Part shown: piece by piece, positions 9,385 through 17,956 of the stretch | Layout of the letters: every line of letters starts with the position of its first letter | How positions within the stretch are numbered: position 1 is the stretch's first letter | Source: GCA-2687025 sp964473525 | GTDB taxonomy: Bacteria > Poribacteria > WGA-4E > GCA-2687025 | Direction: 5' to 3' | Assembly: GCA_964473525.1 (NCBI GenBank) | Contig: CAYYPK010000020.1 | Location: 1 to 64,000, forward strand | Length of the DNA stretch: 64,000 nucleotides | Program-made: the position numbers and the translations under genes | The notes under the pieces: generated by a model | What the model saw: only the letters and a program-made list of their open reading frames with translations | What the model was told of the DNA's origin: nothing | Databases searched by the model: none

Positions 9385-10034
9385 TAGGCGGCGCCTCCGC
9401 CCGCCCAGAGAACGCCCTGCGTCATCAGCTTCTGCATCGCAGGCCTCTCGAAGGTGCCCGGGCCATGCCCGAGAGCGGTGTAGAACACTCGCCCCTCGCC
9501 GTGTGGCTTCGTCCACGCCAGCGGATGGTTGCGGCCCGACCACTCGGCGGTGGCGAGTATGTTGATCGTCGGATCCCACGCGCTCATGTAGATCTCGTCC
9601 TCCACCTCGAACGCCTCGACGCCCTCCGTAATGGCGTGGTCGCCGTCGGCGATGTCGACAGTGAAGGTGTCGCCGGGCGGGTGCCAGTTTGCATGGCCGC
9701 CCAGGAGTCCGACCGCGCGTCCACCGATGCACCACGCCGTGCCGTGGATGCCGACGAAGCCGCCGCCGCTCGCGACGAAGTCGAAGAGGCCGTCCTCCTG
9801 CGCGTCCGATAGCACCGACTCCCACGTGACGGGCCCACCCTCCTGGCGCACCGCCCGCGTGAAGCCGGAACCGTGCACGACGACGTCATAGTCGCCGAGC
9901 TCCGAGCTGGCGAGAGCGCCCGCGTCGTCGGTGAGGATGGACGTCACGCCGTCGGAGGCGGTGAGAAAGTCGTGGATGATGGGCGCGCTCCTGTCGAAAC
10001 CGTGGTTCGCGCCGGACAGGACGAGTGCTTTCAC
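9384..10034 (-). CDS. ThuA-like domain protein
   Basis: A 216-residue protein of the ThuA/trehalose-utilisation family, a class-I-glutamine-amidotransferase-like fold found in sugar and glycoside degradation clusters. Visible family stretches are VLSGANHGFDRSAP at the start, DYDVVVHGSGF, GGGFVGIHGTAW near the middle, and GEGRVFYTALGHGPGTF near the end. The longer open frame to 10907 is antisense to the DegT gene and was discarded. The GTG start at 10034 follows GGAGG and matches the domain boundary. The gene diverges from the DegT aminotransferase gene and is translationally coupled to the downstream TIM-barrel-like gene. Biochemical function in this family is poorly known. Confidence 0.83.
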   Translation of the reverse strand: MKALVLSGANHGFDRSAPIIHDFLTASDGVTSILTDDAGALASSELGDYDVVVHGSGFTRAVRQEGGPVTWESVLSDAQEDGLFDFVASGGGFVGIHGTAWCIGGRAVGLLGGHANWHPPGDTFTVDIADGDHAITEGVEAFEVEDEIYMSAWDPTINILATAEWSGRNHPLAWTKPHGEGRVFYTALGHGPGTFERPAMQKLMTQGVLWAGGGAA

Positions 10035-10170
10035 GGGAGGCCTCCGAATCGGTCGTGGGTGGGAGATCGTGTTCCTGTATACCCGATAGGCGGTGGCCCC
10101 GCAACGCGCGAGAGCGCCAGCGGTGGTATATTGGCGCCGCGCATACTCGGACAAGCAAGGGAGGCGCCTG

Positions 10171-11454
10171 ATGGGTTCACAATTGGCGGCGCACGGCGGC
10201 AAGCCGGTGGTGCCGGAGGGTCGGATCAAGCCGTGGCCGTGGATCACCGACCAAGACCGCGCGGCGGTGGCGGAGGTGCTCGCTGGCGACCGAATCGCTG
10301 GCGCGCGTGAAGCGCAGGCGACAGGTCTCGCGTCGGAGTTCGCCGAATACGTGGGCGCCAAGCACTGCGTGCCGTGCAACAGCGGCACCGCCGCCCTGCA
10401 CATGTGTGTCGCGGGACTCGAGATCGGCCCGGGTGACGAGGTAATCACCACCGCGCACACGTACTGGGCGTCAGCCGCCGCGGTCTTGCACCACCAGGCG
10501 ATCCCGGTGTTCGTGGACATCGACCCCGCGACGTACTGCATGGACGCCTCGCAGTTGAAGTCGGCCATCACGTCCCACACACGCGCGATCATGCCCGTGC
10601 ACATACACGGCATGCCGTGCGACATGGACGCAATCCTCGACATCGCCGACCGACATGGTCTTGCGGTGATCGAAGACGTGGCGCAGGCGCACGGCTCGAA
10701 GCACCGCGGCCGCATGTGCGGCACGATGGGCGCGTGCGCGGGTTTCAGCACCCAGATGTCGAAGAACCTCACGACCGGCAGCGAAGGCGGTCTGTTCACC
10801 ACGGACGACGACGTCATTCGGCGGCGCGCGGAGACGCTCCAGTACCTGGGCGAGATCGTGGTGCCCGGCCGCGAGCGCGCCGAGCAGGAGTACAACGCGC
10901 GCGGCATGGGATGGATGTACCGCGGCGATGTGTTCGGGCAGGCGTTCGCTCGGAGTCAGCTGCGCCGCCTCGAGGACATGAACGACGCGCGCATCGCCAA
11001 CTGCCACCGCCTCACGGAAGGCCTGAAGGACGTCAGCGGCATCGCCGCCCCCTTCGAGCCGGATCACGTCCGCCACACGTACTACAACTACGTCGTGACC
11101 GCGCAGCCGGAGGAGCTCGGCCTGGATGTCACCCCCGCTGTACTCCGCGGCAAGCTCGAGAAGGCGCTCCGCGCCGAGGGCATGGACGTGGGTCTGTGGC
11201 AGCGCATGCCGGTGCCGAACCAGACGGTGTTCCAGAGCCGCGTGGGCTTCGGTAAGGGCTACCCGTGGGCGAGTCCAGAGGCGAGGGACGTCGAATACCA
11301 CGCCGAGGACTACCCGCGAGCCACGGAGTTCATCGACGCGGCTCTCTACGTGTTCGGCATCGGGCCGCCCAACGACGCGGCTACGATGGACCTGTACGTA
11401 CAAGCGACCGCGAAGGTGTTGGGCGATGTCGACGGCCTAATGGCGGTTGAGTGA
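10171..11454 (+). CDS. DegT/DnrJ/EryC1/StrS family PLP aminotransferase
   Basis: Fold-type I PLP enzyme of 427 residues, the family that aminates keto-sugars or cyclitols for surface glycans and aminoglycosides. N-terminal LAAHGGKPVVPEG, the substrate/PLP stretch CNSGTAALHMC, the IEDVAQAHGS aspartate that contacts the PLP ring nitrogen, and the Schiff-base lysine at about residue 198 (STQMSKNLTTG) are all present. ATG 10171 has an AGGGAGG box nine bases upstream. A TATATT hexamer at 10127-10132 may be its -10 box, but no clear -35 is visible. It is followed by a PhyH gene with a 22-base gap, so the two are probably one operon. Confidence 0.9.
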   Translation: MGSQLAAHGGKPVVPEGRIKPWPWITDQDRAAVAEVLAGDRIAGAREAQATGLASEFAEYVGAKHCVPCNSGTAALHMCVAGLEIGPGDEVITTAHTYWASAAAVLHHQAIPVFVDIDPATYCMDASQLKSAITSHTRAIMPVHIHGMPCDMDAILDIADRHGLAVIEDVAQAHGSKHRGRMCGTMGACAGFSTQMSKNLTTGSEGGLFTTDDDVIRRRAETLQYLGEIVVPGRERAEQEYNARGMGWMYRGDVFGQAFARSQLRRLEDMNDARIANCHRLTEGLKDVSGIAAPFEPDHVRHTYYNYVVTAQPEELGLDVTPAVLRGKLEKALRAEGMDVGLWQRMPVPNQTVFQSRVGFGKGYPWASPEARDVEYHAEDYPRATEFIDAALYVFGIGPPNDAATMDLYVQATAKVLGDVDGLMAVE

Positions 11455-11476
11455 GAGTAGCTGGTTGGAGACGCAG

Positions 11477-12292
11477 ATGGACGCGGCAGACGGGGGCGCC
11501 TCCCTCACGACGGCGGAGCGCGCCCACTTCGAGGAACGCGGCTATGTGGTTGTCAGGGACGTGTACAGCCGGGACGCGACCCAAGGCCTGAAGTCACACG
11601 CGATCGACCTGTGCCTCGACCCAGACATCCCTGCAGGCCACCTGAAGATCAACGCCCTCGTCGCCTCTGGGAACGTGGACAGGGCCGGCGCGGACGCCCT
11701 CCACAGTCTATTCCGCCCGCACGTCATCAGCGAGACGTACGCCGATGTGTGCCGGGATCCGGCCCTCACCGGGCGCCTCGCGAGCATTCTTGGGCCCGAC
11801 GTCATCACCTTCAACGGACTCGTCATCTTCAAGGCGCGCGGAGTCGGCCTCCCGTTCCCTTACCACCAGGATCTGTGGTACTTCCAGCGGTCGCACGACA
11901 TGGAGAGCTCCTGCGGCATCTGGATGGCCCTGGACGACGCGGACGTGGACAACGGGTGTCTCTGGGTCGTGCCGGGTAGTCACAGACTGCCCATTCAGGA
12001 CCACGTGCTACCGGACGCGGACCACCTGCAGCAGGAGTTCCGGGAAGTGCCGGGCGCCGAGGAAATGGACGAGATCCCGGTCGAGATGGCCGCGGGCGGC
12101 TGTCTCTTCTTCGACGGCCGTCTCCTACACCGCTCTGGTCACAACCACAGTGACCGAGATCGCGCCTGCTACGTCATCCACAACACGTCGGCCGATTCCG
12201 TCTTCCGAGGGCCGGCCACCGGGCTGGAGATGCGCGCCGTGATGCGCACCCGAGGCGGCCGCGAAGCCGATATGCGACCGACCGGCGGGTAG
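11477..12292 (+). CDS. Phytanoyl-CoA dioxygenase (PhyH) family protein, copy 1
   Basis: Fe(II)/2-oxoglutarate-dependent oxygenase of 271 residues. The iron triad is visible as His-Gln-Asp in PYHQDLWYF near residue 140 and a distal His in GRLLHRSGHN; the 2-oxoglutarate Arg is in the following DRARCY-like stretch (DRACYVIHN). Start choice: an in-frame TTG at 11447 overlaps the DegT stop, but ATG 11477 follows GGAG at normal spacing. Many PhyH proteins in sponge- and sediment-associated bacteria have unknown substrates. Linkage to a sugar aminotransferase suggests hydroxylation of a small metabolite or a surface-glycan precursor; this is inference. Confidence 0.87.
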   Translation: MDAADGGASLTTAERAHFEERGYVVVRDVYSRDATQGLKSHAIDLCLDPDIPAGHLKINALVASGNVDRAGADALHSLFRPHVISETYADVCRDPALTGRLASILGPDVITFNGLVIFKARGVGLPFPYHQDLWYFQRSHDMESSCGIWMALDDADVDNGCLWVVPGSHRLPIQDHVLPDADHLQQEFREVPGAEEMDEIPVEMAAGGCLFFDGRLLHRSGHNHSDRDRACYVIHNTSADSVFRGPATGLEMRAVMRTRGGREADMRPTGG

Positions 12293-12308
12293 AGAGATCC
12301 GCGACGGG

Positions 12309-13013
12309 TCACGAACAAGACAGGGCGGCCTCCACCCTCGCGATCTGGGCGTCCGCCTCGCGCGCGCGCTCGTAGTCCCCGGCGCGTCGGCGGCCCTCCG
12401 CGACGGCCCGCAGGTGCGTTAGCTTGCCGCTCCACTTGCGTATGAAGGCATCCGTAGGGCGCACGCTCAAGAACGGCCCCATCTCCAACAGCATCGCGTG
12501 GTCGCCCGCCCCGTAGGGGGCCGCGCCGTCGCCGCGAGCTGCCACGAGCGTGTCGTACTGCCGACCCCGTTCCTCGGGGAGCTCCTCCCGGATCAGCCGC
12601 CACCCGTTGAGCATGAGCCACTCGCGCAACTCGCCCTCGTGGCACAGCGGCTGGAGGACCAATCGGGACACGTGGGCAAGCGTCGCTTCGCCATCGGTGA
12701 GGATGCGCGCCATCAGCCGTCCACTGATGCCCGCGATGCAGACGACATCGACCTCGCCAGGACGCACAGGGGCGAGGCCGTCTCCCTGCCGCACCTCGGC
12801 GCCGTCGACGCCGGCCAGCCTCGCGCGCGCCTTGTGGACGGGCGCCTCGTTGAGGTCCGTGCAGATCACCGAGCGCGCGATGCCCGCGAGTATCAGGTAT
12901 TCACTCAGGCGCGCGTGGTCCCCTGCCACATCCGCGACGCGCGCGCCGCGCAGGCATAGGTGGGCAACGACGCCCAGTCGCTCGGAGATAGTAGGCTCGT
13001 CGCGTTGTCCCAC
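12309..13013 (-). CDS. trmK: TrmK-like tRNA (adenine22-N1)-methyltransferase
   Basis: A 234-residue SAM-dependent methyltransferase resembling TrmK/YqfN (COG2384), which makes m1A22 in tRNA, mainly described in Gram-positive bacteria. Visible: the N-terminal ISERLGVVAHL (family form ...RL..va..v), the SAM motif VADVAGDHARLSEYL in place of the usual DIGTDHAyLp, CTDLNEAPVHKA, VCIAGISGRLMARIL (family: iaGMGG.li..IL) and QPLCHEGELREWL. The GMGG motif is altered to GISG and DIGTDH to DVAGDH, so activity may differ. The gene is convergent with PhyH copy 1, 17 bases apart, and its start is 11-130 bases from any same-strand partner, so it may be monocistronic. Confidence 0.72.
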   Translation of the reverse strand: MGQRDEPTISERLGVVAHLCLRGARVADVAGDHARLSEYLILAGIARSVICTDLNEAPVHKARARLAGVDGAEVRQGDGLAPVRPGEVDVVCIAGISGRLMARILTDGEATLAHVSRLVLQPLCHEGELREWLMLNGWRLIREELPEERGRQYDTLVAARGDGAAPYGAGDHAMLLEMGPFLSVRPTDAFIRKWSGKLTHLRAVAEGRRRAGDYERAREADAQIARVEAALSCS

Positions 13014-13023
13014 CGCTTCGGGT

Positions 13024-14136
13024 CTAGTCGACCGTGGGGAACGTCGACGTCAAGTCCTGCGCCTGACCTGACTCGGAGGAACGGTATGCGGCGTCGAATA
13101 TCTCCACGACGTGGCGAGCGTGGTGCGCGTTGCTCACGGTGGGCTTGTCCTCGCGGATCCAGTCCACGAGTTGCATCACGTCCTCGTAGACGTGCGCCTC
13201 CTCGATCTCGCGGTGCGGGCCCACGACGTGCGGAAGCTCCGACTGTCCCGGCGTATTCTCGATCTCCTCGCGCCCTGGGTAGTCGATCTCGTCGCCGTTG
13301 AGCTTGTCGCCGACGATCCGGCCGCTCGTGCCGTAGACGGACACGGGGCCTATGCCACCCGCGGCCACGCCGTACACGAACGCGAACAGCGCGTCGCCGA
13401 AGTCGAGGGTGATGAGGGTGTTATCGTCCATGTCCGTCTCGATCTTCTCGCCTCGGAACTCACGTTCCACGACCCGCACGCCGGACATGGCGGTGACGCG
13501 CTTCGCGGGCCCAAGGATGCCGGTAAGTCGATGGAGGCCGTAGACGGTCATGTCGAACAGGGGGCCGCCGCCGGGACGCTTGTAGTACCACGTGGGGTTG
13601 ATGTTCGTGAGAACGTCGCCGCCCTGCCGGACGCGCTCGTCCTCGTGGTACGTGCCGAACGCGGAGCCAGTGTGCGCCCACGTGGGGATCCCAACGGCGC
13701 CCTCCTTGATGAGCTCGCGGATACGCCGGTTGATCGGCCGGAGCATCTCGCCGGGCGACGCCGCGATCTTGACGCCCTTCGCCTCCGCCGCCTCGATGAG
13801 TTCGTCCGCCTCGGCGACGGTCGTCGTCATCGTCTTGTTGAAGTGCAGGTGCACACCACGCGCGACCGCCTGCATCCCCTGCTCGTAGTGGAACCCGATA
13901 GGCGACGCGATGGACACGGCGTCGACGTGCCCAGAGTCGAGCAACTCCTCGTACTCGACGTACGAGTGCGGGACGCCGAACTTCTCCGCCGCGGCGGCCG
14001 CGCGCCCCTCTACCGGGTCGCAGACCGCCGTCACCTGTAGGCGGTCGGTTAGGTCGTCCTGCGTCAGGTGGGGGAGGATGCCACGGAGCGCGATGCTGCC
14101 CGTTCCAACGACGCCGATGCGTACCTTGTCGCTCAT
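13024..14136 (-). CDS. Gfo/Idh/MocA oxidoreductase with altered EKP motif
   Basis: A 370-residue Rossmann oxidoreductase. The nucleotide motif IGVVGTGSIALRG opens the protein. The family's catalytic EKP is replaced by NKT in LHFNKTMTTT: the Lys is kept but Glu and Pro are changed. The C-terminal domain holds GGPLFDMTVYGLHRLTGILG, normal for the family (D-x-G/T-x-H). The longer frame begins at a TTG (14151), but ATG 14136 follows GGAGAG at seven bases and overlaps the epimerase stop as ATGA. Coupled to an NAD-dependent epimerase, it probably acts on a sugar or cyclitol; the exact substrate is open. Confidence 0.87.
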   Translation of the reverse strand: MSDKVRIGVVGTGSIALRGILPHLTQDDLTDRLQVTAVCDPVEGRAAAAAEKFGVPHSYVEYEELLDSGHVDAVSIASPIGFHYEQGMQAVARGVHLHFNKTMTTTVAEADELIEAAEAKGVKIAASPGEMLRPINRRIRELIKEGAVGIPTWAHTGSAFGTYHEDERVRQGGDVLTNINPTWYYKRPGGGPLFDMTVYGLHRLTGILGPAKRVTAMSGVRVVEREFRGEKIETDMDDNTLITLDFGDALFAFVYGVAAGGIGPVSVYGTSGRIVGDKLNGDEIDYPGREEIENTPGQSELPHVVGPHREIEEAHVYEDVMQLVDWIREDKPTVSNAHHARHVVEIFDAAYRSSESGQAQDLTSTFPTVD

Positions 14137-15023
14137 TCCGGATCTCTCCAAGACGTCTTGTGTTCCCAGCCCACGGCGGCCCGGAGCTTAGCGTTCGAGA
14201 GGAACGAGTCGTGCCCCTCGAGGCCCTCGGCCACCGGCAGGAGCTCGGGCTTGTGCCGGCGCACGATGTCCAGAGACAGGTCCGTGGACGTCGTGTCGTT
14301 GCCGTTCAGGAAGTAGGCCGCGTAGGGTGGCAGCTCGTCGGCGGCTTCCATGAGCATGCGATGGGCCGAAGCAACGTCCTCGCTGCCTACCCAGCACCAT
14401 AGCCAATCGGACCAGCCGCCGGCCGGGCCAGCGTTCTCGCGCATGGCTGCGCGACGTTCTGGCGGCGTGATGCCAGCGGGACGCGTCGTAAGGCAACGCA
14501 TGCCGTACGCGCGCGCGTACATTGCGAGCAGATCTTCACCAGCGCGCTTCGAGTAGCTGTAAGAGTCTTCCGGGTGGCACGGGTGCGTTTCGTCTATGGG
14601 GAGCGACTCGATCGGGAACGGGTCGCCGCTGATGCGGAAGCCGTGACCGAGAGCACAGTTGCTCCCCGCCATCACGACAGTCTTGACCCCCTCGTCAACG
14701 CACGCCTGCATAAGGTAGTACGTCCCGAGCATGTTCGTCTTGAACGTCGCGTCGAGCGGCACGCCGTTCGCGATGGACCGCTCCTTCTGGTTGGGATGGT
14801 CGACCGGCCCAGGTTGTGCCCCGAGATGCTGTATCGCCTGCACGCCCTTGACTGCGTCGGCGCAATGTTCGGCGTCGGCGAGATCCCCCTGCACCCATGC
14901 GAGGTCGGCGAATTCCTCGTCGGGTCGCCGCCGCGAGCTCAAGACGATCTCGTAGTCGTCGCGCAGTTCACGAATGACAAACGGCGCGAGACGGCCACTC
15001 GCGCCGGTAACTAGAACTTTCAC
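14133..15023 (-). CDS. NAD-dependent epimerase/dehydratase (extended SDR)
   Basis: A 296-residue extended SDR. The cofactor motif is VTGASGRLAPFV at residues 4-15; the active-site YxxxK is in SYSYSKRAGEDLL. A WVQGDLAD stretch gives the acidic adenine-contacting segment. Similar proteins act on nucleotide-sugars, uronic acids (uronate dehydrogenase-like) or small ketones. The start codon ATG at 15023 directly precedes KVLVTGA. It is the first gene of a coupled pair with the Gfo/Idh gene, whose ATG overlaps its TGA, and lies 35 bases downstream of the RidA gene on the same strand, so all three may be one operon. Confidence 0.85.
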   Translation of the reverse strand: MKVLVTGASGRLAPFVIRELRDDYEIVLSSRRRPDEEFADLAWVQGDLADAEHCADAVKGVQAIQHLGAQPGPVDHPNQKERSIANGVPLDATFKTNMLGTYYLMQACVDEGVKTVVMAGSNCALGHGFRISGDPFPIESLPIDETHPCHPEDSYSYSKRAGEDLLAMYARAYGMRCLTTRPAGITPPERRAAMRENAGPAGGWSDWLWCWVGSEDVASAHRMLMEAADELPPYAAYFLNGNDTTSTDLSLDIVRRHKPELLPVAEGLEGHDSFLSNAKLRAAVGWEHKTSWRDPE

Positions 15024-15058
15024 AATGGCTCCCGACGCGCGCGGTGAGGCGCGGTAGC

Positions 15059-15445
15059 TTAGTCAGGCACGACGGCAACGACGTCGATTTCGACGCACAT
15101 GCCCTCGGGCAGTCCACAGACGGCGATCGTCGTGCGAGCGGGTGGGTCCGATGGGAAGAACTCTTTGTAGGCCTCGTTGAAGATCGGCCACTCGTCAATG
15201 TCGTGGATGAACGCGCCCACGCGCACGGCGTTGGCGAGCGACGTGCCCGCCGCCTCGAGGGTGGCTTGCAGGTTTTCGAGCGTCTTCGTGGTCTGCTTGG
15301 AGATGTCGCCCGGGTGGAGCAGGTCGCCCGTGTCGGCGTCGTTGGCGGCCATGCCGGCGGTCCATACGAGGTTGCCGACCTTGACGGCCTGGGAGTACGG
15401 CGGAGCGGGCGCCCCTGGCTTCCGGGTGGAGATGATTTCGCGCAT
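15059..15445 (-). CDS. RidA/YjgF/YER057c family protein
   Basis: A 128-residue member of the RidA family, homotrimeric enzymes that hydrolyse reactive enamines/imines or related metabolites. Typical stretches are APAPPYSQAVKVGNLVWTAG near the N-terminus and the active-site arginine in PPARTTIAVCGLPEG near residue 105, followed by VEIDVVAV. ATG 15445 is placed at the canonical start of the fold. It is likely the first gene of the RidA-epimerase-Gfo/Idh set. Canonical RidA keeps R105, as here, so deaminase activity is plausible; a substrate-specific role in the neighbouring sugar pathway is equally possible. Confidence 0.9.
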   Translation of the reverse strand: MREIISTRKPGAPAPPYSQAVKVGNLVWTAGMAANDADTGDLLHPGDISKQTTKTLENLQATLEAAGTSLANAVRVGAFIHDIDEWPIFNEAYKEFFPSDPPARTTIAVCGLPEGMCVEIDVVAVVPD

Positions 15446-15580
15446 GGTGGCGTCCTGTTCGTGTGGCGTTGGACTGGTGTCTGCATCGCTGCGGCGTCAT
15501 TGTGTCACGCCGCCGATGGGGCGGCAAGGAGCCGCCAGTGGCGCCGCGCCGCCTCGCCCACGACGTGGATGCGAGGGGGG

Positions 15581-16207
15581 CTACAGGCGGGGTTCGGGGT
15601 CTGGCGCGGCCGCCAGCGAGACGAAGGCCAGTAGGGCGCCAAACGCGGCGGCAGTGATCGCCTCCGTCATCGGCGAGAGCGAAAGCACGGTAAGCAGCAG
15701 TAGGGCAACCAGAACTGCGAGTCCAACGATCGGCATGCGGCCGCCGATGCTCGCTACAAGGAAGCAGAAGCCGAGCGCGCCCACCACGGCCGTGGTCGCG
15801 GCGGCGGGTTCCACGAGCGCGTACCACATCGTGAAGACCGCGTTCGCGGCGTCTGGGGCCAGGCCCGACACCTCGGACATCGCGCGCAGGCGCTCGACGG
15901 ACACTGTCTGGAGCACGCTCGTCAGCAGGACTGCCGGTAGCCACACGTAGAGGAACGACCGCGCGGCGGCGCCCCATCCGCCCTGCGCGCGGTCGCAGCA
16001 CCAGCCCACGGGAGCTATCGCCAATAGTGTCACGGCGATGCGCGCGCCCCACGTCTTACCTAGCATCTCGTGCCTGTGGATGAATGCGAACCACTCGGCG
16101 ATGTCTCTGCTGGATCCCGGCGCCCCGGCGTACATCATCACCTGCCAGACGCCGACGGCGATGAACCCAACGCCCGCGATCAGCCCGAGGCCGCGTGCAG
16201 CCTTCAT
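15581..16207 (-). CDS. Integral membrane protein of unknown function
   Basis: A 208-residue protein with about six hydrophobic segments (residues ~7-26, 52-70, 84-102, 125-150, 157-178, 184-200). I recognise no family motif. An N-terminal helix (GLGLIAGVGFIAVGVW) is followed by a polar loop with RHEMLGKTWGARIAV. Codon use and GC match the neighbours, so it is probably a real gene. It is isolated: 135 bases from the RidA gene on the same strand and divergent from PhyH copy 2 across about 200 bases. Confidence 0.65.
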   Translation of the reverse strand: MKAARGLGLIAGVGFIAVGVWQVMMYAGAPGSSRDIAEWFAFIHRHEMLGKTWGARIAVTLLAIAPVGWCCDRAQGGWGAAARSFLYVWLPAVLLTSVLQTVSVERLRAMSEVSGLAPDAANAVFTMWYALVEPAAATTAVVGALGFCFLVASIGGRMPIVGLAVLVALLLLTVLSLSPMTEAITAAAFGALLAFVSLAAAPDPEPRL

Positions 16208-16405
16208 GCGTGTGCCTCCCTTGGCGCGGCGATCGCCGCCCGTGTCGCCCGGTCTTCCGTCTGCTGCTGAGGGTATAGCACGGCGACGCGGACGAGCAAG
16301 CGACGGCGCCTGTTGCGGCTGCGCGCGTTGCGGCCTAGCATGCGGCGCTCAATGTGACGAGGCGAGGCCGCTCAACGCGGAGCGACCGGATGGAGGAGGG
16401 GACGT

Positions 16406-17128
16406 ATGCCGGCAACGCCCGACGATGTGCGCGGTTACGCTGACCATGGGTTCGTCGTCGCGCGGGAGCTCTTCTCCGCGGACGAAGCGCGCCACATGAT
16501 CGCGCGCTACATGAAGCTACGCGCGCAGGGGCCTCGCCCGGGTGACTTCGGTGGCACGACCGACCAGCCGGACGACCCCACGCACAAATACCCACGCTTC
16601 ATCAACATGCACGCCTGGGACGTGCCCTCTAAGGAGTGGGCGACCGACCCGCGGATCATGGAGTACGTCGCGGCGCTCATCGACGACGAGGCGGTGCTTC
16701 AGCAGTCCATGCTCTACTTCAAGCCGCCCGGAGGCAGGGGCCAAGGGCTGCACCAGGATCAGCAGTACATCACCACGGAGCCGCTCGTCGGCATGTGGAT
16801 GGCGCTCGAGCCGTCCGACGAGGAGAACGGTTGCATGACGGTCGCGCCGGGCACACACAAGCTGGGGATGCTCGCCGTGCAGGCCGCCGACACGACGGAG
16901 TCCTTCGTCGCCGTCGAGACCGCCATGCCCAGCGATGCCGTCGAGACTCCCCTCACCATGTCGCCAGGCGACGTGGTATTCTTCGATGGGAAGACGGTGC
17001 ACGGATCGTACGCGAACAGAAGCGCCGACCGGTGGCGCCGGAGCTTCATCTGTCACTACGTGGGGGCGCACGCCAAGAGCTTCGAGGCGGCCCCAGGCAC
17101 GCACGTTTCGCACGTAGGCCGCGACTAG
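16406..17128 (+). CDS. Phytanoyl-CoA dioxygenase (PhyH) family protein, copy 2
   Basis: Fe(II)/2-oxoglutarate oxygenase of 240 residues. The metal pair is in GLHQDQQYITT (His-x-Asp, near residue 118), the distal His in DGKTVHGSYAN, and the 2-oxoglutarate-binding Arg in DRWRRSFI. A PGDVVFFDG beta-turn precedes the distal His, as usual. ATG 16406 follows a GGAGGAGGGG-like box. It precedes PhyH copy 3 by 33 bases and diverges from the membrane protein; a TATAGC at about 16274 could be a -10 box. It is only moderately similar to copy 3, so this is not a recent duplication. Confidence 0.88.
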   Translation: MPATPDDVRGYADHGFVVARELFSADEARHMIARYMKLRAQGPRPGDFGGTTDQPDDPTHKYPRFINMHAWDVPSKEWATDPRIMEYVAALIDDEAVLQQSMLYFKPPGGRGQGLHQDQQYITTEPLVGMWMALEPSDEENGCMTVAPGTHKLGMLAVQAADTTESFVAVETAMPSDAVETPLTMSPGDVVFFDGKTVHGSYANRSADRWRRSFICHYVGAHAKSFEAAPGTHVSHVGRD

Positions 17129-17161
17129 ACCGCGAGCGACACCAGGGACATGGAGGCGGGA

Positions 17162-17956
17162 ATGCTCACTCAGGAGCAGATTGAGGACTTCCACACTAAG
17201 GGATTCCTCAACCTCGGGAAGATCTACAGCGACGAGGAGTGCGCGGAAATGCGCGCCGAGATGTTCCGTGTCATGAACGGCGAGACAGAGCGCAAGCCCG
17301 TCTTGAACCGTGGCATGGGCGGGACGGGGGAGCTCACCGTCGTGCAGATCGTGAACATGTGGCAGGCGAGCGACATGTATTTGCGGCACGCGGAGCATCC
17401 GGTGATTGCCGAAGCTGTCGCGCAGCTCTGCGACACGGACACGCTACGCATTTGGCACGACCAGGTTCAGTACAAGCCGCCGACGAAGGGCGGCCCCACC
17501 GGCTGGCATCAGGACCATCCGCTGTGGCCCACTATCCAGCCCGCGGACCTCATCAGCTCGTGGGTGCCGATGGAGGACGCGACCCAGGAGAACGGCTGCA
17601 TGTGGATGGTTCCCGGCAGCCACAAGTGGGGCAATCAACAGCGGTACATCGGTTCGCGCGAGCCGTTCGAGCCGTTCCACCGGGAGCCCGACCAGTTGCC
17701 GGCGGACGCGGACATCTTCCGCGTGCCGACCGAGGTGATGAAGGGCGAATGCCAACTGCACCACTGCCTGACATGGCACGGGAGCCCGGCAAACCCATCG
17801 GAACAGGACCGACCCGCTATCGCCGTGCACTACATGCCGGCGCACATACGGCACGACCCCGTCGGCTCGCATGTCATGGATGAGTGGGTGACAGTGCCCG
17901 AGGGTGAGATCCTCGAGGGTGACGTGTTCCCGGTCGTCTACGATAGCGCAAGCTGA
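17162..17956 (+). CDS. Phytanoyl-CoA dioxygenase (PhyH) family protein, copy 3
   Basis: Fe(II)/2-oxoglutarate oxygenase of 264 residues. The N-terminus LTQEQIEDFHTKGFLNL is standard for the family. His-x-Asp is in GWHQDHPLW near residue 117 and the distal His in LTWHGSPANPS. Two in-frame ATGs exist; 17162 is preferred because GGAGGCGGGA lies just upstream, while 17150 is inside that box. The TGA stop overlaps the ATG of miaA (TGATG), a translational-coupling arrangement, which is an odd partnership of a catabolic oxygenase with a tRNA-modification gene. Substrate unknown. Confidence 0.88.
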   Translation: MLTQEQIEDFHTKGFLNLGKIYSDEECAEMRAEMFRVMNGETERKPVLNRGMGGTGELTVVQIVNMWQASDMYLRHAEHPVIAEAVAQLCDTDTLRIWHDQVQYKPPTKGGPTGWHQDHPLWPTIQPADLISSWVPMEDATQENGCMWMVPGSHKWGNQQRYIGSREPFEPFHREPDQLPADADIFRVPTEVMKGECQLHHCLTWHGSPANPSEQDRPAIAVHYMPAHIRHDPVGSHVMDEWVTVPEGEILEGDVFPVVYDSAS

